Shown here piece after piece: positions 23,943 through 32,889 of a stretch of DNA of 64,000 nt; positions within the stretch are counted from its first letter, which is position 1, and every line of letters begins with the position of its first letter. The notes beneath the pieces were generated by a model, which searched no databases, was not told the DNA's origin, and was given only the letters and a program-made list of their open reading frames with translations. Position numbers and translations under genes: made by a program. The stretch comes from Natronococcus occultus SP4 (GTDB lineage: Archaea > Halobacteriota > Halobacteria > Halobacteriales > Natrialbaceae): contig NC_019974.1 of the NCBI RefSeq assembly GCF_000328685.1, positions 3,153,001 through 3,217,000 of the forward strand, in the 5' to 3' direction.

Positions 23943-24623
23943 CTACCCCTCTCGGGGGTCGAGCAGGCTGACGGCGACGACTGCGGAGAGGCGTCCGAGG
24001 AGGTTCGCGAGGTACAGCGTCACGGCCAGCGCGAGCAACCCCACAGTCGCGGCGCCAAGCGCCCGCGGAAGCGTCCCGATCACGATCGGGTCGACGAGGA
24101 CGGCGTAGACGACCAGATCCGCGCCGTAGACGGCGGGCGCGACGAGCAGGCTCGTCGCGAGCGAGACTCCGACGACGAGGACGACGAACCCACAGATCCC
24201 AAGCAGGATCTTCCAGCCGAGATACGCCGCACCGAGCCAGGTCTCGCGGCCGAGCACGAGTCGTTTCAGGAACGCGGCGACCCCCTCGTCGGTCGGCGGT
24301 ATCGAAGCGGTGACGTCGACGGCGAGCAGTTCGCGGGTGAGCGCACCGTCGAGTCGGGCTAGCGCGACGATCGACAGCAGTGTCGCGACCAGTGCGATCG
24401 GGCCGAGCAGCGTGAGGCTCAGTCCGAGAGTCATCGACGCGCCGACGGTGATCGCGACGAGATACGCGATCCCGAGCGGGAACGCCAGCAGGACGTACGC
24501 GAGCGATCGGTACGTCCAGGGGTCGATCGGCGCGGCGTAGAACGGCCGATCGCTCCCGGTTCGTGGCGGGTCGGTCGGCAACGGACCGCCGTCGCCGGCG
24601 GCGTTGGGTCGGTTCGGTGGCAT
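23943..24623 (-). CDS. Sensor-domain integral membrane protein
   Basis: 226 residues with about six predicted helices in a pattern of paired hydrophobic segments (YVLLAFPLGIAYLVAITVG, then TLLGPIALVATLLSIVALA). The layout, with PIDPWTYRSLAYVLLAFPLG at the start, matches the 'putative sensor' domain found in haloarchaea and actinobacteria. It is a paralogue of the protein at 25900-26673. It follows two small membrane-protein genes and a winged-helix gene on the same strand and probably belongs to that operon (80-base gap). Confidence 0.75.
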   Translation of the reverse strand: MPPNRPNAAGDGGPLPTDPPRTGSDRPFYAAPIDPWTYRSLAYVLLAFPLGIAYLVAITVGASMTLGLSLTLLGPIALVATLLSIVALARLDGALTRELLAVDVTASIPPTDEGVAAFLKRLVLGRETWLGAAYLGWKILLGICGFVVLVVGVSLATSLLVAPAVYGADLVVYAVLVDPIVIGTLPRALGAATVGLLALAVTLYLANLLGRLSAVVAVSLLDPREG

Positions 24624-24703
24624 ACGACCGGATCGACGGTCCCGAACCCGGTAAAACGGGACCGCGAGCTGTCGAACCGACCACCGCACGAAAACGTTAA
24701 GTA

Positions 24704-24988
24704 CTAGGTCCCTTCGAGCGAGTAGAGGATCGCTACCAGCCCGGCGATAGTCACCCAGAGGACGCCGAGCAGGCTGGCGGCGTCCGACAGCGAGAGCAGC
24801 GGTGCGAGTCCGTAGCTGACGACGACGGGTCCGGCGGCGATCAGCCCGATTCCGATCGCGAGGTAAAACATCGCGAGGCTGTCGTTGCGACGGTATCCAC
24901 GGTAGGCGTAGCCGGCGACGACCAGGCCGACGACGGCGGTCGCGAGCGCCGTCGCGAACAGCACCGCGGCCGGATCAACGGCGACCAT
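24704..24988 (-). CDS. Small membrane protein (DUF7521-like)
   Basis: 94 residues with three predicted helices; the segment VAGYAYRGYRRNDSLAMFYL links helices one and two. It resembles its neighbour at 24975-25367 (RLYRGYRAGGGRGMLLLGVG), so the two are paralogues of one family. The reading frames overlap by 14 bases. Such pairs next to an HTH gene are recalled from haloarchaea as DUF7521; the name is from memory. Confidence 0.72.
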   Translation of the reverse strand: MVAVDPAAVLFATALATAVVGLVVAGYAYRGYRRNDSLAMFYLAIGIGLIAAGPVVVSYGLAPLLSLSDAASLLGVLWVTIAGLVAILYSLEGT

Positions 24989-25367
24989 GGATCACCCCCA
25001 GGATGACCACGAGCCCGACCAGCTGGCAGGCGGTGACGATCGTCTCCTGCCAGACCGTCTCGACGCCGCCGACGTTCGACAGCGCGAGCCGCAGGAGCAT
25101 CGGCACGGTGGTGAGCAACACGAGTCCGACGCCGAGCAGGAGCATCCCCCGCCCGCCTCCGGCGCGGTAGCCCCGGTAGAGCCGCACCGCCAGGTACACC
25201 GACAGCACCGTCGCGAGGACGAGCGAGAGAAAGACCAGCGCGATCACCGTCGGGGAGCCCCCGACGGTCGCAACTCGACCGCCGTCCGCGAGGACGACGC
25301 CGGCGTCCGTCCTCGGGAGCGACTCCGTCGGCAGCGTGGCGGTGTTGGGAACCGTTTTCGGACTCAT
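24975..25367 (-). CDS. Small membrane protein, paralogue (DUF7521-like)
   Basis: 130 residues: a ~45-residue N-terminal extracytoplasmic-like part, then three helices with the LYRGYRAGGGRGMLLLG linker shared with the next gene. Its ATG overlaps the winged-helix gene stop by four bases (ATGA), evidence for coupled translation. Likely to sense something at the membrane with the regulator; function unknown. Confidence 0.72.
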   Translation of the reverse strand: MSPKTVPNTATLPTESLPRTDAGVVLADGGRVATVGGSPTVIALVFLSLVLATVLSVYLAVRLYRGYRAGGGRGMLLLGVGLVLLTTVPMLLRLALSNVGGVETVWQETIVTACQLVGLVVILGVIHGRR

Positions 25368-25705
25368 TTGAACCCCTCATAGAGGCGGGTGAAGCGGTCT
25401 GCAGCCGATTCCTCCCGTTCGATCTCGACGTCGTACCCCTCTTCTGCGAGGCGGATCCGCACCTCGCGAAGGCGGGCCGCGTACACCTTGTGGTGGTGGC
25501 CGTCCGGATCGAGTTGCTGGTGAGCCTCGAGCAGGTCGGCCTCGGTGAGTCGCTCGACGCGCCGGTAGATCGTCGATGGATCCGCGTCGCAGGCGTCGCT
25601 CAGCGCCCGGACCGACTGGGGTTCGTCGTGGGTGCGGACGAGGATCGTCTTGACGTAGTCGTCGCCGAGTATCTCGACGACGTCGACCTCGCCGTCGTCG
25701 GCCAT
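25364..25705 (-). CDS. Winged helix-turn-helix transcriptional regulator
   Basis: 113 residues, ArsR/MarR-like. VEILGDDYVKTILVRTHDEP leads to the HTH (SVRALSDACDADPSTIYRRV) and the wing (EADLLEAHQQLDPDGHHHKVY). The GHHHK wing tip is typical of haloarchaeal winged-helix proteins. First gene of a four-gene operon with two small membrane proteins and a sensor-domain protein. It probably regulates this operon and perhaps the divergent sensor gene at 25900. ATG at 25705. Confidence 0.83.
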   Translation of the reverse strand: MADDGEVDVVEILGDDYVKTILVRTHDEPQSVRALSDACDADPSTIYRRVERLTEADLLEAHQQLDPDGHHHKVYAARLREVRIRLAEEGYDVEIEREESAADRFTRLYEGFK

Positions 25706-25868
25706 CGGGTATCGGTACTCGGGCCGGCCAAATGGGTGTTTCCCGGAGCGGTTTCGACGCGGCTCCGAACGGGCCGAACGACGATCGGTCAATCCGTCAG
25801 CTCGAGGACGTCGACGATGGCCCGGGCCGACTCCGGATGCGGGCGGTGTCGTCGAACGGGGGCCAACG

Positions 25869-25874
25869 TTTATT
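25869..25874 (+). promoter_or_regulatory. TATA box of the divergent sensor gene
   Basis: TTTATT, 26-31 bases before ATG 25900, no Shine-Dalgarno; a leaderless start. Confidence 0.6.
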
Positions 25875-25899
25875 CTCCCGCACAGGGAGTGTTCGTGCA

Positions 25900-26673
25900 A
25901 TGGGATCGACGACGACCGGAACCGCCAGGACGACCGCCGACCGGTTCGTCCGGGGACTCCGGTGGTTCCTCTCGGTGCCGGTTCGTCGGGAGACCTACCG
26001 TCGCCTGGCGTACCTGCTGGTTGCCTTTCCGCTCGGATTGCTCTACTTCGTCGGCCTCGTCGTCGGGCTCTCGATCGGGATCGGGCTCTCGGTGATTCTC
26101 GTCGGGATTCCGATCCTGGCGTTCGTCGTCGGGGTGGCGCTGCTTGTCGCCCAGTTCGAACGTTGGCTGGTAAGCCTCCTGCTTCCGGTCGATATCGACG
26201 CCAGACGCGAACTCGAGGGGGAGCGACGCCGCGACCGGGCGCTCGATCTGGCGACCGACCTCCGGACCTGGACGCCGCTGGTCTACCTTCCGTCAGTCTT
26301 CTTGCTGGGGACCGCCTCGTTTACCCTCCTGACGACGGGACTGTCGACTGCGCTGGCAATGCTACTGGTGCCGCTGTACTACGACCAGCCCGGGCTATAC
26401 GTCGGGATCGTCACCGATCGGGCACCGGAGTTTCACCAGACCGTCTACCTGGCCTGGAACCAGCTGCTGGTCGGCTTCGAAGCGGTCGTGACGGTCGGCT
26501 ACTGGGAGATCACGACGCTCCCGCAAGCGCTCGCCGTCGCCGTCGGCGGGATCGTCCTCGGACTGCTCACCTTGCACGCGCTGAACGCGCTCGCTGGACT
26601 GTTCGCTCGCTACGCCCGACTCCTACTCGCGGACGGGTACGATCCGACCGCGCTGATCGGTTCGGCACGATAG
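25900..26673 (+). CDS. Sensor-domain integral membrane protein, paralogue
   Basis: 257 residues. RRETYRRLAYLLVAFPLGLL parallels WTYRSLAYVLLAFPLGIAYL of the protein at 23943-24623, showing paralogy. About six helices in pairs; a charged cytoplasmic loop (RRELEGERRRDRALD) follows helix pair one. It diverges from the winged-helix operon, so the two sensor genes bracket the regulator. ATG at 25900 supported by the TATA spacing. Ligand unknown. Confidence 0.77.
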   Translation: MGSTTTGTARTTADRFVRGLRWFLSVPVRRETYRRLAYLLVAFPLGLLYFVGLVVGLSIGIGLSVILVGIPILAFVVGVALLVAQFERWLVSLLLPVDIDARRELEGERRRDRALDLATDLRTWTPLVYLPSVFLLGTASFTLLTTGLSTALAMLLVPLYYDQPGLYVGIVTDRAPEFHQTVYLAWNQLLVGFEAVVTVGYWEITTLPQALAVAVGGIVLGLLTLHALNALAGLFARYARLLLADGYDPTALIGSAR

Positions 26674-26750
26674 CTCGGATCTGCGAACCCCGGGACGTCC
26701 TCGTCGAATCTCGGCGCCCTCTCGGCCGATCCCAGATAACCGAGACCGGT

Positions 26751-26808
26751 AGGTACACTATCTACGATAGGTGGCTAAGGTGAGGTACGTTAACTACGAT
26801 AGGTACCT
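26751..26808 (+). repeat. Pair of 26-base direct repeats in a low-GC patch
   Basis: Copy one at 26751-26776 and copy two at 26783-26808 share AGGTAC and CTACGATAGGT at the same spacing, with about five mismatches in 26. The period is 32 bases, three turns of DNA. The patch is clearly AT-richer than its surroundings and ends in the palindrome AGGTACCT. Possible operator pair between the sensor gene and the amphi-Trp gene. Confidence 0.55.
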
Positions 26809-26904
26809 ATTACAAGGCAGCTACTGGAATGGCAGTCCGTGTGCGCCTTCCGATGGTGAACATGCAGGCCACACGCTCATCGGTCGGATCGTTGAGTGTT
26901 CGGT

Positions 26905-27345
26905 ATGGCATCGCTCGAGACGACACAGGAACGGACCCGCTCGGAAATCGCCGCGTACCTCCGTGAGTTCGCCGACGAGCTCGATCCGGAGACCCGAACC
27001 GAGGACGCGACCCGCGACGGCTCCACCGGGACGGTCGGTACCGACACGACCGACTCGGCGGGGATCGGTGATACCCGGACCGACGACCGCGACGACGATC
27101 TACTCGGCACCGACGACCGCGACGACGAGCCAGTCGACACCGACGGTGCGCACGTCGGCGACAAGGTCACCGTGATCGCGGGCAACGAGAGCGCGACGAT
27201 CAATCCGCCACGGACCTGCGCGTTCGACGTCGCGATCGACACCGACTCGGACCTGCTGGATACGGGCGCGGAACGGAGCACCTCGTTTACGATCCGCTGG
27301 GACGCCGATCACGTCGAGGCCGACGACGAACTGACCGTCGAATAG
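26905..27345 (+). CDS. Amphi-Trp domain protein with acidic insert
   Basis: 146 residues. The two halves of an amphi-Trp domain are visible: SLETTQERTRSEIAAYLREF at the start and TSFTIRWDADHVEADDELTV at the end. Between them is an extra Asp/Thr/Arg-rich stretch with two near-repeats of DDRDD, so the protein is longer than the usual ~90 residues. ATG at 26905 chosen over a GTG nine bases earlier. Function of the domain is unknown. Confidence 0.75.
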   Translation: MASLETTQERTRSEIAAYLREFADELDPETRTEDATRDGSTGTVGTDTTDSAGIGDTRTDDRDDDLLGTDDRDDEPVDTDGAHVGDKVTVIAGNESATINPPRTCAFDVAIDTDSDLLDTGAERSTSFTIRWDADHVEADDELTVE

Positions 27346-27432
27346 CACGTTCCGCTCGATCCGATCCGCGGCCGTCCACGATCCAGCCGTCGGTAGCCGT
27401 GCGATCCGAACGCAGTCGACGCAGATCGCGTT

Positions 27433-28572
27433 TCACCGAACGCCGTGGCGCTCGTAGAACCGCCGAACGCGGTCGTCGGCCAGCAACGGTCCGTGGACCT
27501 GCATCGCCTTGAGGCCGGGGTAGCTGTTGGCTTCGATGATCTTGAACGAGCCCCCGTCGTCGGTGACCACCAGATCCCAGCCCGCGTAGGGGATCATCGG
27601 GTGATCCGACGCCAGCGCGAGGAGCTTCTCGCGGATCCGCTCCCACCCGGGGATGGCGGTCCCCTCGATTCGCGCCCCGGTCTCGGGGTGGCTGACGTGC
27701 CACTCGAGGCGGTCGCTCCCTCGAGGGAGCTGCGCGCCAGGTCCAAGCTCGCCCGTCTCGAGGTCGATCTCGGCGCTGAGCCCGCCCTGCGAGAAGTTGT
27801 CCATCGAGCCCGAGGCGTCGGTTCCGATCCGCTGGACCGCGGCCGCGACGAACGCCTCCTCGCGGTCCTCGTCATACATAGTAATCGCCCGGATCGTGTT
27901 CGGCGTCTCGGGGTAGAGTTCGGCTGCGTACGGACCCTGTTCGACGTGTTCACAGACGAGGTAGTTCTCGAGCCCGTCGACCCGTTCGATCAGCGCCTCA
28001 CGATCGTGGTCCTCGCCATTGATCTCGTACCCTTCGTCGGTCCGCGAGCAGAGCAAGACGTTGTTCCCCCCACCACCTCTGACCCACTTGAGGACGAGCT
28101 TTCCGTCCTCGTCGAGCCGATCGGCGACCCACTCGCCCGCGTCGGCGACGGCGCCAGTTCCGGAGCCGACGGCCGACTCGAGGGCCGCCCCCCCATCGGC
28201 GACCGCCGATGGCAACGACCCGCCCGCGTCCTCGTTGATCTCGTGGATGGTCCCGTTCCGGACGACCCCGTAGACGGTCATCCGGTGATCGGGGTACGAA
28301 CGCATCAGCCAGTCGAAAAATAGCTTGTTCGAGAGTGCGATCGACCACGTCCCGTTGAGGTTTTTCGTTCCGACGTACCGCTCGTAGTCGCTGAGAAACG
28401 CCGCTGGATCGTAGCGTTCGAAGTCGTAGATGACACCGGCCCTGCTCAGAAAGCCGCGCCGCCAGAGCGCGAGCCGGCGCGGAAGCGACTGCGAGTACGA
28501 CGGGAGCTCCCGCTCGGTAGCGAGGAGATCTCGAACCCCCTGTATTGTGAAGTAGGCGTCGCGGACGTTCAT
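27433..28572 (-). CDS. ATP-grasp enzyme (sugar-transfer-associated/alpha-L-glutamate ligase-like)
   Basis: 379 residues from ATG 28572 (MNVRDAYFTIQGVRDLL). The ATP-grasp core shows LVLKWVRGGGGNNVLL (ATP-binding Lys and glycine loop), YLVCEHVEQGPYAAELYPET, and the metal-binding NSYPG following FKIIEA near the C-terminus, as in the ATP-grasp 'ST' and alpha-L-glutamate-ligase-like groups. The N-terminal ~90 residues are a separate helical domain with YDFERYDPAAFLSDYERYVG. Members often sit near exopolysaccharide genes; here it is isolated. Substrate unknown. Confidence 0.78.
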   Translation of the reverse strand: MNVRDAYFTIQGVRDLLATERELPSYSQSLPRRLALWRRGFLSRAGVIYDFERYDPAAFLSDYERYVGTKNLNGTWSIALSNKLFFDWLMRSYPDHRMTVYGVVRNGTIHEINEDAGGSLPSAVADGGAALESAVGSGTGAVADAGEWVADRLDEDGKLVLKWVRGGGGNNVLLCSRTDEGYEINGEDHDREALIERVDGLENYLVCEHVEQGPYAAELYPETPNTIRAITMYDEDREEAFVAAAVQRIGTDASGSMDNFSQGGLSAEIDLETGELGPGAQLPRGSDRLEWHVSHPETGARIEGTAIPGWERIREKLLALASDHPMIPYAGWDLVVTDDGGSFKIIEANSYPGLKAMQVHGPLLADDRVRRFYERHGVR

Positions 28573-28835
28573 ACCGAGTGCTGTCGAGCACGGGCCGTCA
28601 ACGTTGTGCTTCCCGTTTCGTGGGGGCGGTGTTCGCTTCTCCGACGGAGTCACACGAGCCCGGGGCCGCGACCGCGGTCGAACGACGTCGCGCTCGACGC
28701 ACTGGGGAGGAAATTTCCATCGACGCTCACGATAGATAACACGCCGAGTTCTACTCCAGGTAATCGAATTTCCCATCCTCCGGGAATGGACTTCACTTTT
28801 GAACATCCGTCGGCTGTTACACCGAACTGGAAACG

Positions 28836-29309
28836 ATGACCGATCACACACGCCGAACAGTACTAAAGGCCGCAGGAGCATCTACGATCGCCGTCGCGAT
28901 CGCCGGCTGTGCCGGCGACGACAACGACAACGGGAACGACGAGAACGGCGACGAGAACGGCGAGGACGCCGACGGGTTCGAGATCGACCCTGGAACCGAG
29001 ATCGTCCTCGACGGCTACGCCTCCCACTGGGAGGGCATCGAGCCCGACGAGATCGACGGCGAGGATAATCCGACGCTCGTCCTTGAGGAGGGTGAAGAGT
29101 ACACGATCGAGTGGATCAACGCCGACGGCGTCGCTCACGACCTCCAGATCTGGGACGAGGACGACGAGCTCGTCGACGACCTCGCGACAGACAGCATCGA
29201 CGACGAGGGCGAGGGCGACTCGCTGGAGTTTACGGCCGAGCCGGAGATGGTCACGTACGTCTGTGAGTATCACGAGACGAATCAGGTCGGCGACCTCGTC
29301 GTCGAGTAA
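28836..29309 (+). CDS. Cupredoxin-type blue copper lipoprotein
   Basis: 157 residues. Twin-arginine lipoprotein signal (HTRRTVLKAAGASTIAVAIA, lipobox Cys25), an Asn/Asp/Gly linker and a cupredoxin domain. Copper ligands: His101 (VAHDLQIWD), Cys143 and His146 (YVCEYHETNQVG). The axial position, Met in most halocyanin-like relatives with this spacing, is Gln150. A Gln axial ligand is known from stellacyanin and lowers the redox potential. Probably an electron carrier on the outer face of the membrane. Its partner is not encoded nearby. Confidence 0.83.
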   Translation: MTDHTRRTVLKAAGASTIAVAIAGCAGDDNDNGNDENGDENGEDADGFEIDPGTEIVLDGYASHWEGIEPDEIDGEDNPTLVLEEGEEYTIEWINADGVAHDLQIWDEDDELVDDLATDSIDDEGEGDSLEFTAEPEMVTYVCEYHETNQVGDLVVE

Positions 29310-29590
29310 GATCGCTCCCTCGAGGGATCCCGAGCCGATCGGGGTTCGCCGTCACTCTCCTGTGAAGGATCCGAAACCGGCCACAGTTCCGTTTGCCGCC
29401 GACGGGTACGGTTCCTGGCATCGATCCGAGCTACTGCTTTCAGACTACTATTCGAGCCCCCCGGATTTGCAGGCACAACCCCCTTCCGTAATCCAGTGAT
29501 GTCCTACGGTACCACGAGAGTGAGTTCGTAGCATGACTCGAAATCCGCAGCGTCGGCACACACAGTACAGCCGCAGTTTCTTAGCCACCT

Positions 29591-30310
29591 ATGTCAATTG
29601 AGATCGACATCGAATCCGCCAGTCTCGACGAAAAGCTCGATAAATCCCTCGACGTCCTCGAGGAAACGTGGTCGAAGTTCGACGATCCGACGTTCACCTG
29701 CAGCTTCGGAAAGGACTCGAACGCCGTGTTGGACCTTCTGGCACGGTCGGACGCCGACCTCGAGAGCGACGTTACGCTCTCTTTTCTCGACCACGGCAAC
29801 CACTTCGAGGCGACGTGGGGGATGAAAGAGGCTCTCGAGGATCGCTACGGCGTCACCTTCGAGACCTACGAGCCGGACTCGAGCTACGAGGAACTCGTCG
29901 CCGAACACGGGCCTCGCGTGAACCAGCGCAAGCCGGACCTCTGTTGCCAGACGCTCAAGTCAGCGCCGATGGAGCGGATGGTCGACGGCTACGACGGCTG
30001 GATCACCGGCTACCGGATGGACGAAGGGCTCGACGACGGCGAGGGCGAGGGGAGCTACGAGTGGCGGAAACACCTCGACTACTTCGAGGAGAAGGAAGCG
30101 GTCACCCGGATCAACCCGATCGTCCACTGGACGACCGAGGACGTCTGGGAGTACCACGAGCGCCGCGACATTCCGTACAACGACCTCTACGACGAGGGGT
30201 TCGAGTGTCTCGGCTGCAAGCAGTGTACCCTCGACGGCGACCCGCTCTTTGCCTACGACAGCATCCGTCGAGTCGGCGACGGAACGGAGCCGGAGGAAGC
30301 GAGCGACTGA
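29591..30310 (+). CDS. cysH: Phosphoadenosine/adenosine phosphosulfate reductase family protein
   Basis: 239 residues. The PP-loop FTCSFGKDSNAVL is near residue 35. LCCQTLK near residue 118 and CLGCKQC near 206 supply the paired cysteines that bind [4Fe-4S] in APS-type reductases. This suggests reduction of APS (or PAPS) to sulfite in sulfate assimilation. Alternatives in this superfamily include other adenylyl-sulfur chemistry. ATG 29591 lies in a clear purine/AT-rich upstream context. A 122-residue unknown protein follows 25 bases later, probably in the same operon. Confidence 0.82.
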   Translation: MSIEIDIESASLDEKLDKSLDVLEETWSKFDDPTFTCSFGKDSNAVLDLLARSDADLESDVTLSFLDHGNHFEATWGMKEALEDRYGVTFETYEPDSSYEELVAEHGPRVNQRKPDLCCQTLKSAPMERMVDGYDGWITGYRMDEGLDDGEGEGSYEWRKHLDYFEEKEAVTRINPIVHWTTEDVWEYHERRDIPYNDLYDEGFECLGCKQCTLDGDPLFAYDSIRRVGDGTEPEEASD

Positions 30311-30335
30311 TGACGACCGCCCCTACCAGCCTACG

Positions 30336-30704
30336 ATGACCGTCGAGAAACAGTCACCGGACGAGATCGTGGATCGGCTGCTCAGAAAGACCGACGACGA
30401 CGAGCTCGTGGTGTACCTCGAGGACGAGACCGAGCTCCCGGTCTCGATCAGGCGTCCCCTCCACCTGCCGAGCTCGGTCCAGGAGGGCGTCGAGGGCGGA
30501 AGCGTCCGCTACTCGGTGCTGGCCGACGAGGACGCCGTCGACCAGCTCGATCTGCCCGCCCGGGAGGGCGTCATCGCCGCCGAGGAGCTCGAGGCCGGCT
30601 CCTGGACCCGCTCTCGCCTCGAGTTCCACGAGCAGTTCGACGAGGACGAGTTCGGCGAGCTCGAACGCTCCGCGGACGTCCTCGCGGTCGCCGACGCCTC
30701 CTGA
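30336..30704 (+). CDS. Conserved haloarchaeal-type hypothetical protein
   Basis: 122 residues, strongly acidic. No motif was recognised. It begins MTVEKQSPDEIVDRLLRKTD and alternates short strands with acidic turns; no signal, membrane helix or metal site. It sits 25 bases after cysH on the same strand, so it may be co-transcribed; whether it works in sulfur metabolism is unknown. Confidence 0.65.
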   Translation: MTVEKQSPDEIVDRLLRKTDDDELVVYLEDETELPVSIRRPLHLPSSVQEGVEGGSVRYSVLADEDAVDQLDLPAREGVIAAEELEAGSWTRSRLEFHEQFDEDEFGELERSADVLAVADAS

Positions 30705-30856
30705 CCCCGAACGGTTTTCCATTCGGTGTCCGGTCGCAGACTGTTTTCAGTTCGGTTTCACGCGGGACCGACGAGAGCCGGCGCGGAGCTGCCTGCTGGG
30801 AGGCGTTCATCCAGGTGAGTGTCGCGCGCGAAGAAAAGACAAGCCCGAGAGCGCCG

Positions 30857-32350
30857 TCAGTTTTTGATCGCGGTGACGATCAGTGAGAGCGCGATGAGCG
30901 CGAGCAGTCCGACCGCGATGGAGCTGTTGAACAGGAAGGCGGTAGCGCTCTCGCCGGTCAGCAGCCAGCCGGTGACGAACCCGGACTCGGCGATGTCGCC
31001 AAGGATCACCCCCAGGACGAGGCTCACGAGCGGGTAGTCGTAGGCGACGAGCAACACGCCGATCAGTCCGAACAACAAGACGATGTAGAGGTCGACGGGC
31101 GCGTTCCGGACGGCGAACCCGCCGACGACGGCGAGCACCGCAACCGAGGGAATGATATAGCGAATAGGGATATATGCGAGCTTCCCGAAGTACTGCGAGC
31201 CGGCGAGGCCGTAGATCAGGATCAAAACGTTGCCGACGAACAGCGAGAGGATCATCGCGTAGACGATATCGCCCGAGGAGTCGAACAGCGCGGGGCCGGG
31301 ATTCAGCCCGTGGAGGGCGATCGCACCCAGCAGCGCGGCCGTCGCGCCGCTGCCGGGGATCCCGAGGGTGAGCGTCGGGATCAGCGCGCTGCCCTGGGTC
31401 GCGTTGTTACTCGAGTCCGCCGCGATGACACCCTCGATGATCCCGCTACCGAACCGATCGGCGAGCTCGTCGCTCGCCCACCGTTTGGCCTCGTTGTACG
31501 AGACGAAGTTCGCGACGTCCGCGCCGGCGCCGGGCAGCGAGCCGATGAACGTGCCGATGAGCGCACCCCGAACGAACCCGACGGGACGGGAGACGACCGC
31601 CCGAGCCGCGTCGTACACTTCCGAGGCACCGCGCTGGATGGTGTTGTCGCCGGTGACGACGGTCCCCTGGTAGGCCAGCCAGAACACCTCCGCCAGCACG
31701 AACAGCCCGATGAGGACGACGACGAAGTCGACGCCCTCGAGCAGCGCCGTCTGGCCGAACGTGGCGCGGGGCTGTGCGAGCTGGGGATCGTTCCCGATCG
31801 TCCCGATCAGCAGGCCGAAGGCGCCGGCGAGCAGGGCCTTCGAGAGCGACGATCCCTTCGCCGCGGGAATGATCGTCAGGGCAAACACCGCGAGCAGGAA
31901 CATCTCCGGATCACCGAAGTTGAGGGCAAAGTCGGAGATCGGCGGCGCGAAGATCAGCAGGAACGTCGCCGCGATCAGCCCCGCGAGCCCGGAGACGATC
32001 GCGGAGACGGCGAGCGCGTAGATCGCCCGCCCCTGCTTGGTGAGCTCGTAGCCGTCCCAGCAGGTAACGATCGAGCCCGGCGCGCCGGGGGTGTTGATGA
32101 GGATCGCGGGGATCGAGCCACCGTAGATGGCGCCGCCGTAGGCCGAGACCAGAAATATCAGCGCGACGGTCGGCTCGAACGGGATCGTCACCGGCGTAAA
32201 GAGGATGATCGTCATCGTCGCGGAGAAGCCGGGAATCGCCCCGAAGACGATCCCGACGGCCGTCCCCAGCAGGATCGCGAACAGAATGTACGGGCTCGAG
32301 AGGATGCCGAGCGCGCCGTCGATGGCCGCGGGTGCAAGAACGCCGAGCAT
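30857..32350 (-). CDS. tctA: Tripartite tricarboxylate transporter, large permease (TctA)
   Basis: 497 residues, about 12 helices, the usual TctA size. Family signatures present: GAIPGFSATMTIILF near residue 40, SAYGGAIYGGSIPAILINTPG near 70-90, and LTLGIPGSGATAALLGAI in the second half. It is the main pore of a binding-protein-dependent secondary transporter for carboxylates. ATG at 32350 lies two bases after the tctB stop. A GTG 24 bases farther upstream is possible. Last gene of the tctC-tctB-tctA operon. Confidence 0.92.
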   Translation of the reverse strand: MLGVLAPAAIDGALGILSSPYILFAILLGTAVGIVFGAIPGFSATMTIILFTPVTIPFEPTVALIFLVSAYGGAIYGGSIPAILINTPGAPGSIVTCWDGYELTKQGRAIYALAVSAIVSGLAGLIAATFLLIFAPPISDFALNFGDPEMFLLAVFALTIIPAAKGSSLSKALLAGAFGLLIGTIGNDPQLAQPRATFGQTALLEGVDFVVVLIGLFVLAEVFWLAYQGTVVTGDNTIQRGASEVYDAARAVVSRPVGFVRGALIGTFIGSLPGAGADVANFVSYNEAKRWASDELADRFGSGIIEGVIAADSSNNATQGSALIPTLTLGIPGSGATAALLGAIALHGLNPGPALFDSSGDIVYAMILSLFVGNVLILIYGLAGSQYFGKLAYIPIRYIIPSVAVLAVVGGFAVRNAPVDLYIVLLFGLIGVLLVAYDYPLVSLVLGVILGDIAESGFVTGWLLTGESATAFLFNSSIAVGLLALIALSLIVTAIKN

Positions 32351-32352
32351 GG

Positions 32353-32886
32353 TTAGAGGGGAATCATCAGCCACTGGACGAACACGAGCCAGACGACGAT
32401 CGCGAAGCCAAGCGAGTACCCCGCGAGTGCGAGCGGGTTCCGCTCACCGAACAGATAGAGGGTGGCCGCCAGAAAGGCGACCGTCGAGGCGAGAAAGCCG
32501 ACCGGTTCGAGCGCGACGATGTAGCCGGCGGTCAGCGCGACCAGCAGCGCCGCGCTTCGGACGGTGAAGACCGCCTCCTCCTCGGCGTCGGCGTCGGTCT
32601 CCGGGTCGAACGCGGCGGCCGCGCTCCCGACGCCGTCGTCGTCCGAGCCGTCCTCGCCGTCGAGCGAGACGGACTGGACAGCGATCGTCAGCACCGCGAG
32701 CGTGATCGTCGCGTACAGCAACGGTCCCGCGTACAGCATCGACAGCTCCGGTAGCGCTCGCGTGTCCCAGTAGTAGAACAGGCAGAACGCGAGCACCAGC
32801 CCCGGAAACAGCAGTTCTCCCGTATCGATCTCGACCGTTCGCGATCCGGTTCCGACGGTGACGGTCGGCGGCGTAATTCCCGTCAT
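32353..32886 (-). CDS. tctB: Tripartite tricarboxylate transporter, small permease (TctB)
   Basis: 177 residues with four predicted helices and a central cytoplasmic acidic loop (DGEDGSDDDGVGS), which matches the small poorly conserved TctB subunit. Identification rests mainly on its place between tctC and tctA with gaps of only two and three bases and on size and topology. Confidence 0.83.
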   Translation of the reverse strand: MTGITPPTVTVGTGSRTVEIDTGELLFPGLVLAFCLFYYWDTRALPELSMLYAGPLLYATITLAVLTIAVQSVSLDGEDGSDDDGVGSAAAAFDPETDADAEEEAVFTVRSAALLVALTAGYIVALEPVGFLASTVAFLAATLYLFGERNPLALAGYSLGFAIVVWLVFVQWLMIPL

Positions 32887-32889
32887 ACG

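Noticed and set aside
26838-26850. Further ORB-like sequence (CCGTGTGCGCC)
   Set aside because: Shares only the GTGTGCG core, lacks the C-run and the GAAATGAA half, and lies 5 kb from the origin.
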